A stretch of DNA of 59,218 bases, from positions 1 to 59,218 of the forward strand of contig CAKNRQ010000008.1 in the NCBI GenBank assembly GCA_930990965.1, in the 5' to 3' direction. This document shows positions 7,997 to 16,515 of the stretch, piece after piece. Under the pieces are notes generated by a model. It was not told where the DNA came from. It was given only the letters and a program-made list of their open reading frames with translations, and made no database searches. The first letter of the stretch is position 1; every line of letters begins with the position of its first letter. The DNA is from an uncultured Clostridia bacterium. Lineage in GTDB: Bacteria > Bacillota > Clostridia > Oscillospirales > Oscillospiraceae. The position numbers were made by a program, and so were the translations under genes.

Positions 7997-9187
7997 ATGA
8001 AGAATATCAATAACATCAGCGAAGAATTCAGGACCCATTTCCCGGTGACAAAGGAGTGGGCGTATTTTGAAACGGCCAGCACAGGCCTGATTCCTGATTT
8101 TGTTTATAACGGTGTACGGAGATACATAGATAGCCGCTACTTTCGCGGGGGTGATTCTGTCTGGCAGTACGCGGACGGAGACGTCAACACGTTGGAGATG
8201 ATGCAGCGATCCAAGAAGGCTCTGGCCGCCATGATACACGGCAGGGCAGAGGACATAACCTTCGGACAGAGCTCGACGCAACTGTTCACGCTGATTACCG
8301 ATGGGATTGATTACTCTCCTGCAGACAACGTGGTGACCGTGCGTAACGGCTGGATTGGCGGGAGATACGCATGGCAGAAGCGACAGGCTGACGGCCTGGA
8401 GGTGAGATTTGTAGAGTCCCAAAACGGAGCTGTGACTGCTCAAATGCTTATTGATGCATGCGACAGCCATACACGTGTTGTCTCTGTTAACTTGGTTGAA
8501 AGCGCCACCGGATATCGAATTGATATTGACACATTGGGTGAGTGGTGCTGTGAACACAATGTGCTGCTGGCTGTGGACGCGGTGCAGGCTCTGGGCGTGC
8601 TGAATGTTGACGTGGCGCGTTCACACATTGATTTCCTTGTGGGCAACGACTACAAATGGATGATGAACTTTTGCGGAACGGGATACGCCTATGTCAGCCA
8701 TAAAGTACGCGATATGGTGAAACATTGGGGTGCTGGCTGGATGTCCGATACCGACAGGTTTGACACCAGAAAAGAGCATATTTCCCTGCGTGATGATGCA
8801 GGCCGCTTTGAGATTGGTCACCAGAACACAGGCGGTATTTATGGATTGGGGCTGGTGGCGTCTAGACTGGTTGCTCTTGGTCAGGACAATATTGAGGCAT
8901 ATGTGCTGGAGCTGGCAGAATACTTCCGTCAGCGGGCGCGAGCAACCGGCGGTATAAGAATGAGTTATGACTTTCCCAGCAGTAATTGCAGCCAGATTGT
9001 GTCTGTAAGCCTGGCGCCGCACTTGCGTGTTACAGATGAGGATTTTAAAGCGGCCAAGGTGTTTACACGCATCAATGCAGCTGACGCCGATGGATGGAGG
9101 GAGATAAGAGTCGGATTTCATTACTATAACAACCGCGAAGACATTGACAGATTTTTTGAGGTAATCAATCAAAACAGAGACAAATAA
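7997..9187 (+). CDS. Class V aminotransferase-fold PLP enzyme
   Basis: 396-residue PLP enzyme of fold type I, class V (relatives: cysteine desulfurases, isopenicillin-N epimerase, kynureninase, selenocysteine lyase). D194 in AVDAVQALG should pair with the PLP pyridine nitrogen, and K220 in VGNDYKWMM is the internal-aldimine lysine. The residues between them resemble epimerase/lyase-type members more than IscS, whose catalytic-cysteine loop I do not see. AAGGA precedes the ATG. First gene of the GntR-controlled operon, 23 nt before RidA. That pairing favours a reaction releasing a reactive enamine or imine, such as beta-elimination or deamination. The substrate is unknown. Confidence 0.83.
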   Translation: MKNINNISEEFRTHFPVTKEWAYFETASTGLIPDFVYNGVRRYIDSRYFRGGDSVWQYADGDVNTLEMMQRSKKALAAMIHGRAEDITFGQSSTQLFTLITDGIDYSPADNVVTVRNGWIGGRYAWQKRQADGLEVRFVESQNGAVTAQMLIDACDSHTRVVSVNLVESATGYRIDIDTLGEWCCEHNVLLAVDAVQALGVLNVDVARSHIDFLVGNDYKWMMNFCGTGYAYVSHKVRDMVKHWGAGWMSDTDRFDTRKEHISLRDDAGRFEIGHQNTGGIYGLGLVASRLVALGQDNIEAYVLELAEYFRQRARATGGIRMSYDFPSSNCSQIVSVSLAPHLRVTDEDFKAAKVFTRINAADADGWREIRVGFHYYNNREDIDRFFEVINQNRDK

Positions 9188-9210
9188 TTACAGAGAGGAT
9201 AGTGAATGTT

Positions 9211-9678
9211 ATGCATGAAGTTGAAAAGAACCTTGAGAAATTAGGCATTACTTTGGATGCAGGTCCGGAGCCGATGGCCAATTATGTCAGTGTACAAAAA
9301 GCCGGCAGCCTTTGGTTCTTCTCTGGCGCGGGTCCTTTTAAAGACGGAAAGCCGGCAGTGGAAGGCAGGCTGGGAGAGAACCTGAACACAGAAGAGGGAT
9401 ATCAAGCCGCACGTCTCGCAGGTATCAACCTTCTGGCTGTCCTGAAGAGGGAACTCTGCGGCGACTGGGACAGGCTGGAGCAGATTGTCAAATTGCAGGG
9501 GTTTGTCAGCAGCACACCGGATTTTTATGAGCAGCCTAAAGTTATCAACGGCACATCAGATTTGTTCGTCGAAGTGCTGGGAGAAAAAGGCCGCCATGCG
9601 AGAACGGCAGTAGGCACAAATGTGCTGCCTTTTAAAATACCCCTTGAGGTTGAAATGATTGTCATGGTAAAGGAGTAA
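9211..9678 (+). CDS. RidA family protein (enamine/imine deaminase type)
   Basis: 155 residues of the RidA/YjgF/UK114 superfamily, the longer subgroup of about 150 residues. Diagnostic stretches: NYVSVQKAGSLWFFSGAGP, LRLQ-like region LEQIVKLQGFV, QPKVINGTSDLFVEVLGE and GRHARTAVG, with an arginine in the last motif at the usual catalytic place. RidA proteins form trimers and hydrolyse 2-aminoacrylate-type enamines/imines made by PLP enzymes. I use the ATG at 9211, 12 nt after GAGG; a GTG at 9202 is only 3 nt from it. The gene sits between the PLP enzyme and an amidohydrolase and is probably translated from the same message. Confidence 0.88.
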   Translation: MHEVEKNLEKLGITLDAGPEPMANYVSVQKAGSLWFFSGAGPFKDGKPAVEGRLGENLNTEEGYQAARLAGINLLAVLKRELCGDWDRLEQIVKLQGFVSSTPDFYEQPKVINGTSDLFVEVLGEKGRHARTAVGTNVLPFKIPLEVEMIVMVKE

Positions 9679-9719
9679 TACTTCATCTCAGCGCTCAAAT
9701 TTAGCCAGGGGGTGATAAC

Positions 9720-10883
9720 GTGCTAATAATAAATGCCAGGTTGTTGGCAGAACTGTCCGGTGGATGCGGGACATCCTGCGGCGCTGTTCGGGTGAAAAAC
9801 GGAAAAATTTCGGAAGTTTCATCTGAAGAGCTGCAAGCCATGGCGGGTGAGGAAGTGTTTGACGCAGAAGGGAAAACGCTTCTGCCTGGTTTAATTGACC
9901 TGCACACCCACATAACGCTGCTGAGCGGCGTAGGTGAGAAGTCAAAAAACGAGCCCATGCAGCTGCTTATAGATGCAGCTGAACAGGCCAAGAGATATCT
10001 GAAATATGGCTATACCACAATCCGCGACTGCGGCAGCTATGACCGTGTGGCTAACTACGTCAGAGATATGATCGACCGTGGCCTGTGTGAAGGACCGAAC
10101 ATTATATCCTGTGGTAACACACTGGCCAACAGCGCGTCGCAGAAGGACGGATACCTGGTGGATGGCGAGCTGGGCTTCACGGTTGGAGTGCGCAAAGAAG
10201 CGGCCTACGGCGCGGACTTCATCAAGATTTACGCTTCTGGTTCTGCGTATAACCCTACGGGTGTTCCGCTCAACCCAATTATGACTCGTGGCGAGATTAA
10301 AGCTGCTGTTGATACCGCTAAAAGCAACGGCTTGTACGTTGCGGCGCACTGCCATGCAGACGAAGCTGTGCGAGCCTGCATTGAATGCGGTGTCAGAACC
10401 ATTGAGCACGCCACCTATATCAGCGATGAGACTACAGATTTGCTGATGGAGACCGATTGCTGCTATCTGGTTCCAACCTTGTCAGCCACCTATGTCAGTC
10501 AGACCGATCCCGATGAGCGTAGATTTTGGCTGGAGCGGCTAAATCCCATGAGGGAAAACATGTGCCGGGCTCTTAAGCGTGCATATAAGGCCGGGGCCAG
10601 GATAGGATTTGGAACTGACAGTGCTCCGGGCGGGCCCCAGTACGAACATGGAGTGGAATTCCGCTACCGCGTGGAAAATGCGGAAATTCCACCGTTGGAA
10701 GTGCTGAAGCAGGCTACTGTATATAACGCGGAGATTATTGGGAAGGCCGGTAAATTAGGGTGCATCAAGGCAGGTCTCGATGCAGATTTGGTGCTTGTGG
10801 ACGGATGCCCTGACGAGAATATGGAGGTCATGTATCATACACCATTTGCCGTGTGGAAAAGCGGGAGAATGGTTGAAAAGTAA
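9720..10883 (+). CDS. Metal-dependent amidohydrolase (imidazolonepropionase-like / prolidase-like), paralog 1
   Basis: 387-residue amidohydrolase-superfamily enzyme. The binuclear metal site is complete: H62 and H64 in GLIDLHTH, bridging K169 in DFIKIYASG, H210 in VAAHCH, H230 in TIEHATY and D300 in GFGTDSAP. The lysine in the DFIK context marks the subgroup that contains Xaa-Pro, Xaa-Arg and Xaa-Lys carboxypeptidases (e.g. Sgx9260, Cc2672) and fungal ochratoxinase. It starts with GTG behind AGGGGGTG. A second family member lies at 15228 in the same operon. Dipeptide or N-acyl amino acid cleavage is the family-based expectation; the true substrate is unknown. Confidence 0.85.
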   Translation: MLIINARLLAELSGGCGTSCGAVRVKNGKISEVSSEELQAMAGEEVFDAEGKTLLPGLIDLHTHITLLSGVGEKSKNEPMQLLIDAAEQAKRYLKYGYTTIRDCGSYDRVANYVRDMIDRGLCEGPNIISCGNTLANSASQKDGYLVDGELGFTVGVRKEAAYGADFIKIYASGSAYNPTGVPLNPIMTRGEIKAAVDTAKSNGLYVAAHCHADEAVRACIECGVRTIEHATYISDETTDLLMETDCCYLVPTLSATYVSQTDPDERRFWLERLNPMRENMCRALKRAYKAGARIGFGTDSAPGGPQYEHGVEFRYRVENAEIPPLEVLKQATVYNAEIIGKAGKLGCIKAGLDADLVLVDGCPDENMEVMYHTPFAVWKSGRMVEK

Positions 10884-10937
10884 CGCGATTATAAAAAATT
10901 GCGGGCATACGTGCTGCCCCGAAAAAGGAGATTGGAA

Positions 10938-12332
10938 ATGGAAAATACGGCTCAAAAGAAATTACCGCTGAAAGTCAAGTGGCTTTTTGCCTCAGGAGAC
11001 TTTGCCAAGACCCTTTTGGTAGTCATTACGGCTGTTTGCTCTCTTTACTTCTACACTGACGTCCTGGGTATGGACCCTGACGTCGTCGCGCTCATTATCC
11101 TGATTGCTAAGATCTGGGACTTTATAAACGACCCAATGATGGGCGCCATAGTGGACCGTACGAGGAGCAAAGAGGGCAAGTGCCGCATGTGGCTCAAGTA
11201 CATGTCCGTACCAGGAGGCGTAGTACTTGCACTCAACTTCATAATGCCCGAGCTGGCCGAGACAGGAAAGATTGTCTGGGTCGCCATAACCTACACGCTT
11301 CAGGGCATGGCCAGCACGGCGCTAATGATACCGCAGAACACTCTGATGAGCCGTATCACCACCGACCCGACGGAGCGTGCCGCCATAAACAGTTACCGCG
11401 GCTACTTCAGCGTCGCTGCGAACCTTGTGGGCGGCTCTCTGGCCATACCCTTCGTACAATTTGCCGGCAGCGGGGATATGCGCAAAGGCTTCGCCATTTT
11501 CGGCATAGTCTGCGGCATCCTTTACGCTATCAACTACTTAATCGTTTACTTCTGCACCAAGGGATATGAGCCCATGGAGCCTGAAAAGGCCGAAGTGAGC
11601 CATGAACAGGTAAAGAAAGAGCGTGTGAAGCTCGGCGAGGTTCTGACCAACTGGCCCTGGCTGCTCGTTCTCCTGGCATACTTCCTGATAATGATTGCTG
11701 CATCCATATCCAGCAGCACAGGCCTTTACTATGCGCAGTATAATCTGGGCGACGTCAATATTTATTCTGTTATGAGTACTATTGGCATAGTAGGTTCCGT
11801 TGTGATATACTTTGTGCTCTCTACTCTGGTAAAAAGGTTTGGAAACGCGAAGTTGGTATTCTTCGGTTCCATAATAGGCGCGGCCGCGTATCTGTTCAGG
11901 TATGTGACAATGGATTCAAGTGTCTGGATTGTTTATGTGGGATACTTCATAGGCGGTCTTGGCCAGTGCCTGGCCTCCAGCGTGGTCATGCTGGTCGTCT
12001 ACGACAGCTTTGTCTACATTCGGCACATGACGGGCAAGCCAGCTCCTGAGGCGCTGCTGGTTTCGGGTTTCTCCGTCGCCTATAAGGTCGGCATGGCAAT
12101 TGCCACGCCCATCGCAGGCTGGCTGCTCGGCATGGTGCCCTATGTGAAGGGCGCGGCCGTACAGGAGCAGAGCGTGCTGAATCTTTTCTTCTATGAAAAC
12201 ACCTTGATTCCCGCCGTGGCATTTGCGATAGCTGCCGTTATGGGCCTTGCGCTCATGAAGTTTGACAAAGAGATTCAACATTATAAAGCCATTGACGCTG
12301 CTGCGGTGGAAGGACAGACAAATAACGGCTGA
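10938..12332 (+). CDS. GPH-family (MelB/XylP-like) secondary transporter
   Basis: 464-residue MFS-type carrier with about 12 membrane helices. The loop WDFINDPMMGAIVDRTRS is the hallmark of the glycoside-pentoside-hexuronide cation symporters. I start at the ATG at 10938, behind AAGGAG; the frame runs 13 codons further up without such support. Only transporter early in the GntR-controlled operon, so it probably imports the compound handled by the surrounding carboxypeptidases and amidohydrolases. GPH carriers usually move glycosides, and some move other organic solutes. A peptide-like, glycosylated or drug-like substrate is therefore open. No dedicated peptide ABC or POT transporter is encoded nearby. 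Confidence 0.85.
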   Translation: MENTAQKKLPLKVKWLFASGDFAKTLLVVITAVCSLYFYTDVLGMDPDVVALIILIAKIWDFINDPMMGAIVDRTRSKEGKCRMWLKYMSVPGGVVLALNFIMPELAETGKIVWVAITYTLQGMASTALMIPQNTLMSRITTDPTERAAINSYRGYFSVAANLVGGSLAIPFVQFAGSGDMRKGFAIFGIVCGILYAINYLIVYFCTKGYEPMEPEKAEVSHEQVKKERVKLGEVLTNWPWLLVLLAYFLIMIAASISSSTGLYYAQYNLGDVNIYSVMSTIGIVGSVVIYFVLSTLVKRFGNAKLVFFGSIIGAAAYLFRYVTMDSSVWIVYVGYFIGGLGQCLASSVVMLVVYDSFVYIRHMTGKPAPEALLVSGFSVAYKVGMAIATPIAGWLLGMVPYVKGAAVQEQSVLNLFFYENTLIPAVAFAIAAVMGLALMKFDKEIQHYKAIDAAAVEGQTNNG

Positions 12333-12374
12333 TTTTCACCCGGGCACTGACCAAACGGAGAAAAGGAGCGCTTT

Positions 12375-13808
12375 ATGCAGATAAAGGAAAAATCCTCCCG
12401 CGAATATACAGTTGAGAGGAAAATACATATTAACGGCTCTGAAATTAGCTATAAATCTGTGTCTCAGGACTGGATTTTCACGGATGAGTCCGGGAATGAT
12501 GATGCCTCCATCTTCACCTACAGCTATATCCGAACTGATGTGGCTGTCAAAAACCGACCAGTTCTGTTTGCGTTCAATGGCGGGCCAGGGGCATCCTGCT
12601 CCCAACTGCATCTGGGGATATTGGGCCCCACGAGAATTGATTTTCCGGCCCCGGAGGAACAGCGCCCCGGGAAAGTCCCGGCCCTGATAAACAATGACGC
12701 CAGCCCGCTGGATGTTTGTGACATAGTTATGATTGACCCGCCGGGTACGGGTTACGCGCGCTTGCTTAACAGCGAAGCTGTCGAAAAGTACTTTTCGGTT
12801 GAGGGCGACGCCCATGCCGTCGCCCTGTTGATAGAGGCCTGGATTCTCCGATACGGCAGACACGACTCGCCCATATATATTATGGGCGAGAGCTACGGCA
12901 GCATCCGTGCGCCGGAGGTGGTTGGCAACCTGATGGGCGGCCCGACATACGGCGGTCTAAGAGATGTTGCAATCCCCGTGGCTGGAACAATTACCATAGG
13001 AAACTGCGGCTGGGATGTGCTCAGCGTGTTTAATCCTGATCCTGAGCTGCCGGAAGAGGCAGTCACAGCCCTGCCCGCATATGCTGCGGCACACTGGTAT
13101 CACCACTTGAGCAAGGACGGCACGCTCAACTGCGATTTTGTGGAGGAAGCTTATCAGTTTTCCGCAAACGAATATCTGCCAGCATTGTATATGGGACAAG
13201 CCCTTTCTCCGGAAAAACGTGCACATGTGGCAGAACGCCTGGCTTACTTCACAGGGATTAACGAGAGCGAAATCGTAAGGTGCGGCCTGCGTATATCTGT
13301 GAAGGACTTTGAATCAATGTGCTGTGATATAGAGGGCAGTGCTATCGGCATTTATGACAGCCGGTATACCATGCCTTTGAGTCGCTATACCGGCCTTCTT
13401 GACCCGGTTGCTGACGACGCAGCTATGGGGACATATATGCCGGCATTTACTGCTGTGATGAACGGCGAAAAACGCGAGGAGCTCGGCATACCATCAGGAA
13501 TGCGCTACGACCAGATCAACTTCGAGGTGAACAGCCGCTTCAAGTATGAGGTCAAGCGCTCGCCGCTGCAATGTCTGGCGCAGGCTATGCGGAGGAATCC
13601 GGACTTCCGCGTTTTCGTGGGCAGTGGATACTATGATTTGTGCACACTGTTTACCTATATACGCGCTATTATAAACCGCGGCAAGCTGGATGCCTGCCGT
13701 GTAACCGTAAAGAATTACGAAGCCGGGCACTTGCTCTATATGGGACGCGAAAACGCGCTGGCTTTCGGTCAGGATATACGCGACTTCATCGTAGCCGGGA
13801 ACACATGA
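12375..13808 (+). CDS. S10-family serine carboxypeptidase, paralog 2
   Basis: 477 residues. FNGGPGAS at about 67-74 (substrate carboxylate), nucleophile S173 in MGESYGS, D421 in GSGYYDLC and H452 in EAGHLLY complete the S10 triad. No signal peptide or membrane helix at the N-terminus, so cytosolic location is predicted. AAAAGGAG precedes the ATG. It lies 42 nt after the transporter and 28 nt before paralog 3. The three S10 enzymes of this locus share motif order and length but diverge clearly between motifs, so they look like old duplicates with different specificities, not recent copies. Confidence 0.87.
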   Translation: MQIKEKSSREYTVERKIHINGSEISYKSVSQDWIFTDESGNDDASIFTYSYIRTDVAVKNRPVLFAFNGGPGASCSQLHLGILGPTRIDFPAPEEQRPGKVPALINNDASPLDVCDIVMIDPPGTGYARLLNSEAVEKYFSVEGDAHAVALLIEAWILRYGRHDSPIYIMGESYGSIRAPEVVGNLMGGPTYGGLRDVAIPVAGTITIGNCGWDVLSVFNPDPELPEEAVTALPAYAAAHWYHHLSKDGTLNCDFVEEAYQFSANEYLPALYMGQALSPEKRAHVAERLAYFTGINESEIVRCGLRISVKDFESMCCDIEGSAIGIYDSRYTMPLSRYTGLLDPVADDAAMGTYMPAFTAVMNGEKREELGIPSGMRYDQINFEVNSRFKYEVKRSPLQCLAQAMRRNPDFRVFVGSGYYDLCTLFTYIRAIINRGKLDACRVTVKNYEAGHLLYMGRENALAFGQDIRDFIVAGNT

Positions 13809-13836
13809 AAAACAAACTGAAGTCAGGAGAACCGTT

Positions 13837-15207
13837 ATGAACAACATCCAGCCTTTCCGCTTTGAAAGAGAATGCGTTCACGGCCTGTCCGGTATTTCGT
13901 TTAAAACAGTGCTTGAAGATCATTTGTTTTATGACGATACAGGCCGGACAGAGGCCACCATTTATAGCTATTCCTACATTGCTGAGCTATCAAACGAGCC
14001 TGACAGGCCAGTCATGTTCTGCTATAACGGTGGGCCAGGCGCAAGCAGCAGTTGGGTACACATGGGATTACTGGGACCTAAACAGGTAACGTTTCCTAAT
14101 TATCCCGGCGAAGATAACTCGGCCGTGTATGGGGAAAATACAAATTTCCTGCTCGACTGCTGTGACCTTGTCATGATAAATCCACCTGGTACCAAATATA
14201 CCCATGTGAGCGAGAAAGCCGGGCAGAAGTATTTCAACACAGCCGGAGATGCTCAGGCCATAAGCGAGTTTATACTCGCCTGGCTTAAAAAGTACGGACG
14301 TGACAACGCGCCCGTCTATCTGCTGGGTGAGAGTTACGGTACTATTCGCAATCTGGCCGTGGCAGATATTCTGACGGAGCAGGTGAATCTGGCGGGGATA
14401 GTCAGCATCGGGACATCCTTCAACGTGGGGTCGCCAACTACCATGCTGGTAGAGCCCAATGTAAGAAGGTTGGGAGCTAACGCAGCCTGCTGCTGGTATC
14501 ATCTGCACCGGGGCGAAAAGCCATTTGCCGAATTCGTCGGAGAGGCGATGGATTTCGCTTACTGTGAATACGCACATGCTCTCCTGATGGGCAGCCGGCT
14601 GCCTGAGGATGAGCTGAAAGAGACGCTGAAAAAGCTGCATTACTACACCGGACTTGACTGTGAGCTTCTGCGAAAGGGCAGCCTGCGCTTCGACGAGATG
14701 ACCTATTTAACGAAGCTGATACCCGGGCAGCTTGTCAGCGCTTACGACTCGAGAATGACTCGCCCGCTCAAGGAAGAGATGACCGAGGAGGAGTGGAACG
14801 AGGCTTTTTCCAGCGAACCTTTTGTAGTAGTGGCAGACACGGCCATAACTGAGGCTCTGGAGCGGTATACGCGCGAAGAGCTAGCAGAGCCGGAAAATCG
14901 CAGGGAAACAATTGACATGCTGGAAATTGCCACGAACTGGCGCTATGATACGCTGGAAAAGGATACGCTCACTCTGCCGGCAGAGCTGATGGAGCGCAAT
15001 CAAAAGCTGCGTTTCTTTTTCGTGGCCGGGTATTATGACCTACAATCCACATTCGACTTTGTGACCTACTTTCTGGGCCGTTACTGCCTGCCTATGGAGC
15101 GTGTAACATTTAAGGTGTATGACTCCGGCCACGCTGCCTATGTCGGTGGAAATATGGCCGGCGAAGTCAGTGAGGATATACGCAGTTTTATCACGGGAGG
15201 CAAATAA
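13837..15207 (+). CDS. S10-family serine carboxypeptidase, paralog 3
   Basis: 456 residues. YNGGPGAS at about 63-70, nucleophile S166 in LGESYGT, D401 in AGYYDLQ and H432 in DSGHAAY. No signal peptide. Its N-terminal stretch (FKTVLEDHLFYDDTG) is closest to paralog 1 (VKSFVEDHVFYDENG), which supports the shortened start chosen for paralog 1. Conserved cysteines near the aspartate in paralogs 1 and 2 (YDLCTL) are replaced here (YDLQST). AGGAG precedes the ATG. It is followed after 20 nt by the second amidohydrolase. Confidence 0.87.
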   Translation: MNNIQPFRFERECVHGLSGISFKTVLEDHLFYDDTGRTEATIYSYSYIAELSNEPDRPVMFCYNGGPGASSSWVHMGLLGPKQVTFPNYPGEDNSAVYGENTNFLLDCCDLVMINPPGTKYTHVSEKAGQKYFNTAGDAQAISEFILAWLKKYGRDNAPVYLLGESYGTIRNLAVADILTEQVNLAGIVSIGTSFNVGSPTTMLVEPNVRRLGANAACCWYHLHRGEKPFAEFVGEAMDFAYCEYAHALLMGSRLPEDELKETLKKLHYYTGLDCELLRKGSLRFDEMTYLTKLIPGQLVSAYDSRMTRPLKEEMTEEEWNEAFSSEPFVVVADTAITEALERYTREELAEPENRRETIDMLEIATNWRYDTLEKDTLTLPAELMERNQKLRFFFVAGYYDLQSTFDFVTYFLGRYCLPMERVTFKVYDSGHAAYVGGNMAGEVSEDIRSFITGGK

Positions 15208-15227
15208 GCGAAGGGGCTGAAACCACA

Positions 15228-16418
15228 ATGCTTTTGAAAAATTGCCGGCTGATTCCGGAGCTCACTGAGGAATACAGCGGGGAAATGGCAGATGTCCTTA
15301 TAAAAGGCAGCTATATTGCGGCAATATCGCCATGCGGCACGCTGGCAGACGATGGCGGCAGTATTGATGTTGCCGGGAAGACACTCCTTCCGGGGTTGTT
15401 TGATTTGCATGCTCATCTGATGTTTACCGACGCGGACTTCAACGGGCTGCTGATGAAGGACAGCAACGCTGCACTGATAGATTGCATTCGCTTTGCAAAA
15501 AACTATCTGAAATACGGATATACTACCGTTCGCGATTGCGGCGGCCCAAGCTATGTCAATACTTCCGTTCGCGATGCCATTAATGATGGAGTTATTTGCG
15601 GGCCGGATGTGATTAGCTGCGGCCTTATTATCACGCCTACAGCAAAGGGAAACGGCACTTTCGGAAACCTGTATAAAGAAGTGGACAATCCACGGGATAT
15701 AATGCGTGCCGTGCGCACGGATATTTGCCACGGCGCCGACTTTATCAAATACATGGCCACTGGTTCTGTTGCAAATCAAGGTGGTGAGCCAGGTGAACTC
15801 ATAGCCACACCGGAAGAGTTGCAGGCCGTCAGCAACGCTGCAGCCTTCTGCAATACTTATGTAGCTGCACATTGTCATGGGCTGGAAGGGATCAAACAAT
15901 GCATACTTAACGGGGTGTACAGCATTGAGCATGCCACTTATATTGATGATGAGTGCATTGATATGATTCTTCATCAGACGCGCCAAAGTGTCCTGGTCCC
16001 TACATTTGCATGTTCATATGAGCGGTATATTAATTTCGACTATGAGCGGGATAAGGACAATGAACTCTCTGTCCAGTGCCATGCCGCTTTTGCAGCTGCA
16101 ATAACAGGTATCAGAAAAGCCAGCCAGGCCGGCATTCTGATTGGCTGGGGCACCGACCAATGCATGAAGGAAATGCTTGAGATGCCAGGACGAGAGTTCA
16201 TTGCCAGGGAACATATGGGGCTTGGCAATGTGGAACTTCTTAAACAGGCTACCATTAACAGTGCCAAAATTGTCAAACAGGACTATTGTAAGGGCACAGT
16301 AAAGGTTGGCAAGCTGGCTGACCTGATTGTGGTTGATGGCGACCCTGTGTCCGATATATCGGTGATGAACAGGGAGCCCCTGCATGTACTGAAAAACGGT
16401 GTGAAAATCAGCATATAA
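15228..16418 (+). CDS. Metal-dependent amidohydrolase, paralog 2
   Basis: 396 residues, same subgroup as the enzyme at 9720. Metal ligands: H61 and H63 in LFDLHAH, K174 in DFIKYMATG, H215 in VAAHCHG, H235 in SIEHATY and D310 in GWGTDQC. Family knowledge points to C-terminal residue removal from dipeptides or N-acyl amino acids by a carbamylated-lysine metal centre. The loop after the metal aspartate differs from paralog 1 (DQCMKE here, DSAPGG there), a region that often shapes specificity. It is the last clearly intact gene of the rightward operon; a stem-loop 43 nt downstream separates it from the damaged EamA gene. Confidence 0.84.
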   Translation: MLLKNCRLIPELTEEYSGEMADVLIKGSYIAAISPCGTLADDGGSIDVAGKTLLPGLFDLHAHLMFTDADFNGLLMKDSNAALIDCIRFAKNYLKYGYTTVRDCGGPSYVNTSVRDAINDGVICGPDVISCGLIITPTAKGNGTFGNLYKEVDNPRDIMRAVRTDICHGADFIKYMATGSVANQGGEPGELIATPEELQAVSNAAAFCNTYVAAHCHGLEGIKQCILNGVYSIEHATYIDDECIDMILHQTRQSVLVPTFACSYERYINFDYERDKDNELSVQCHAAFAAAITGIRKASQAGILIGWGTDQCMKEMLEMPGREFIAREHMGLGNVELLKQATINSAKIVKQDYCKGTVKVGKLADLIVVDGDPVSDISVMNREPLHVLKNGVKISI

Positions 16419-16460
16419 CGCAAGTCGGACATTGGAAACTAATTAAGCCTACTTGATAGA

Positions 16461-16500
16461 AGGGAAGCGTCAGCAGTATAGCTAATGCTTCCCTTTATTA
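16461..16500 (+). terminator. Stem-loop between amidohydrolase 2 and the EamA gene
   Basis: Arms 16461-16474 and 16481-16494 (AGGGAAGC / GCTTCCCT outer part; 14 positions with one G-T pair and one mismatch), 6-nt loop, followed by TTATTA. It probably terminates or attenuates transcription from the catabolic operon. The Shine-Dalgarno sequence for the next gene starts directly behind it. Confidence 0.65.
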
Positions 16501-16515
16501 AAGGAAGGAATCTGT

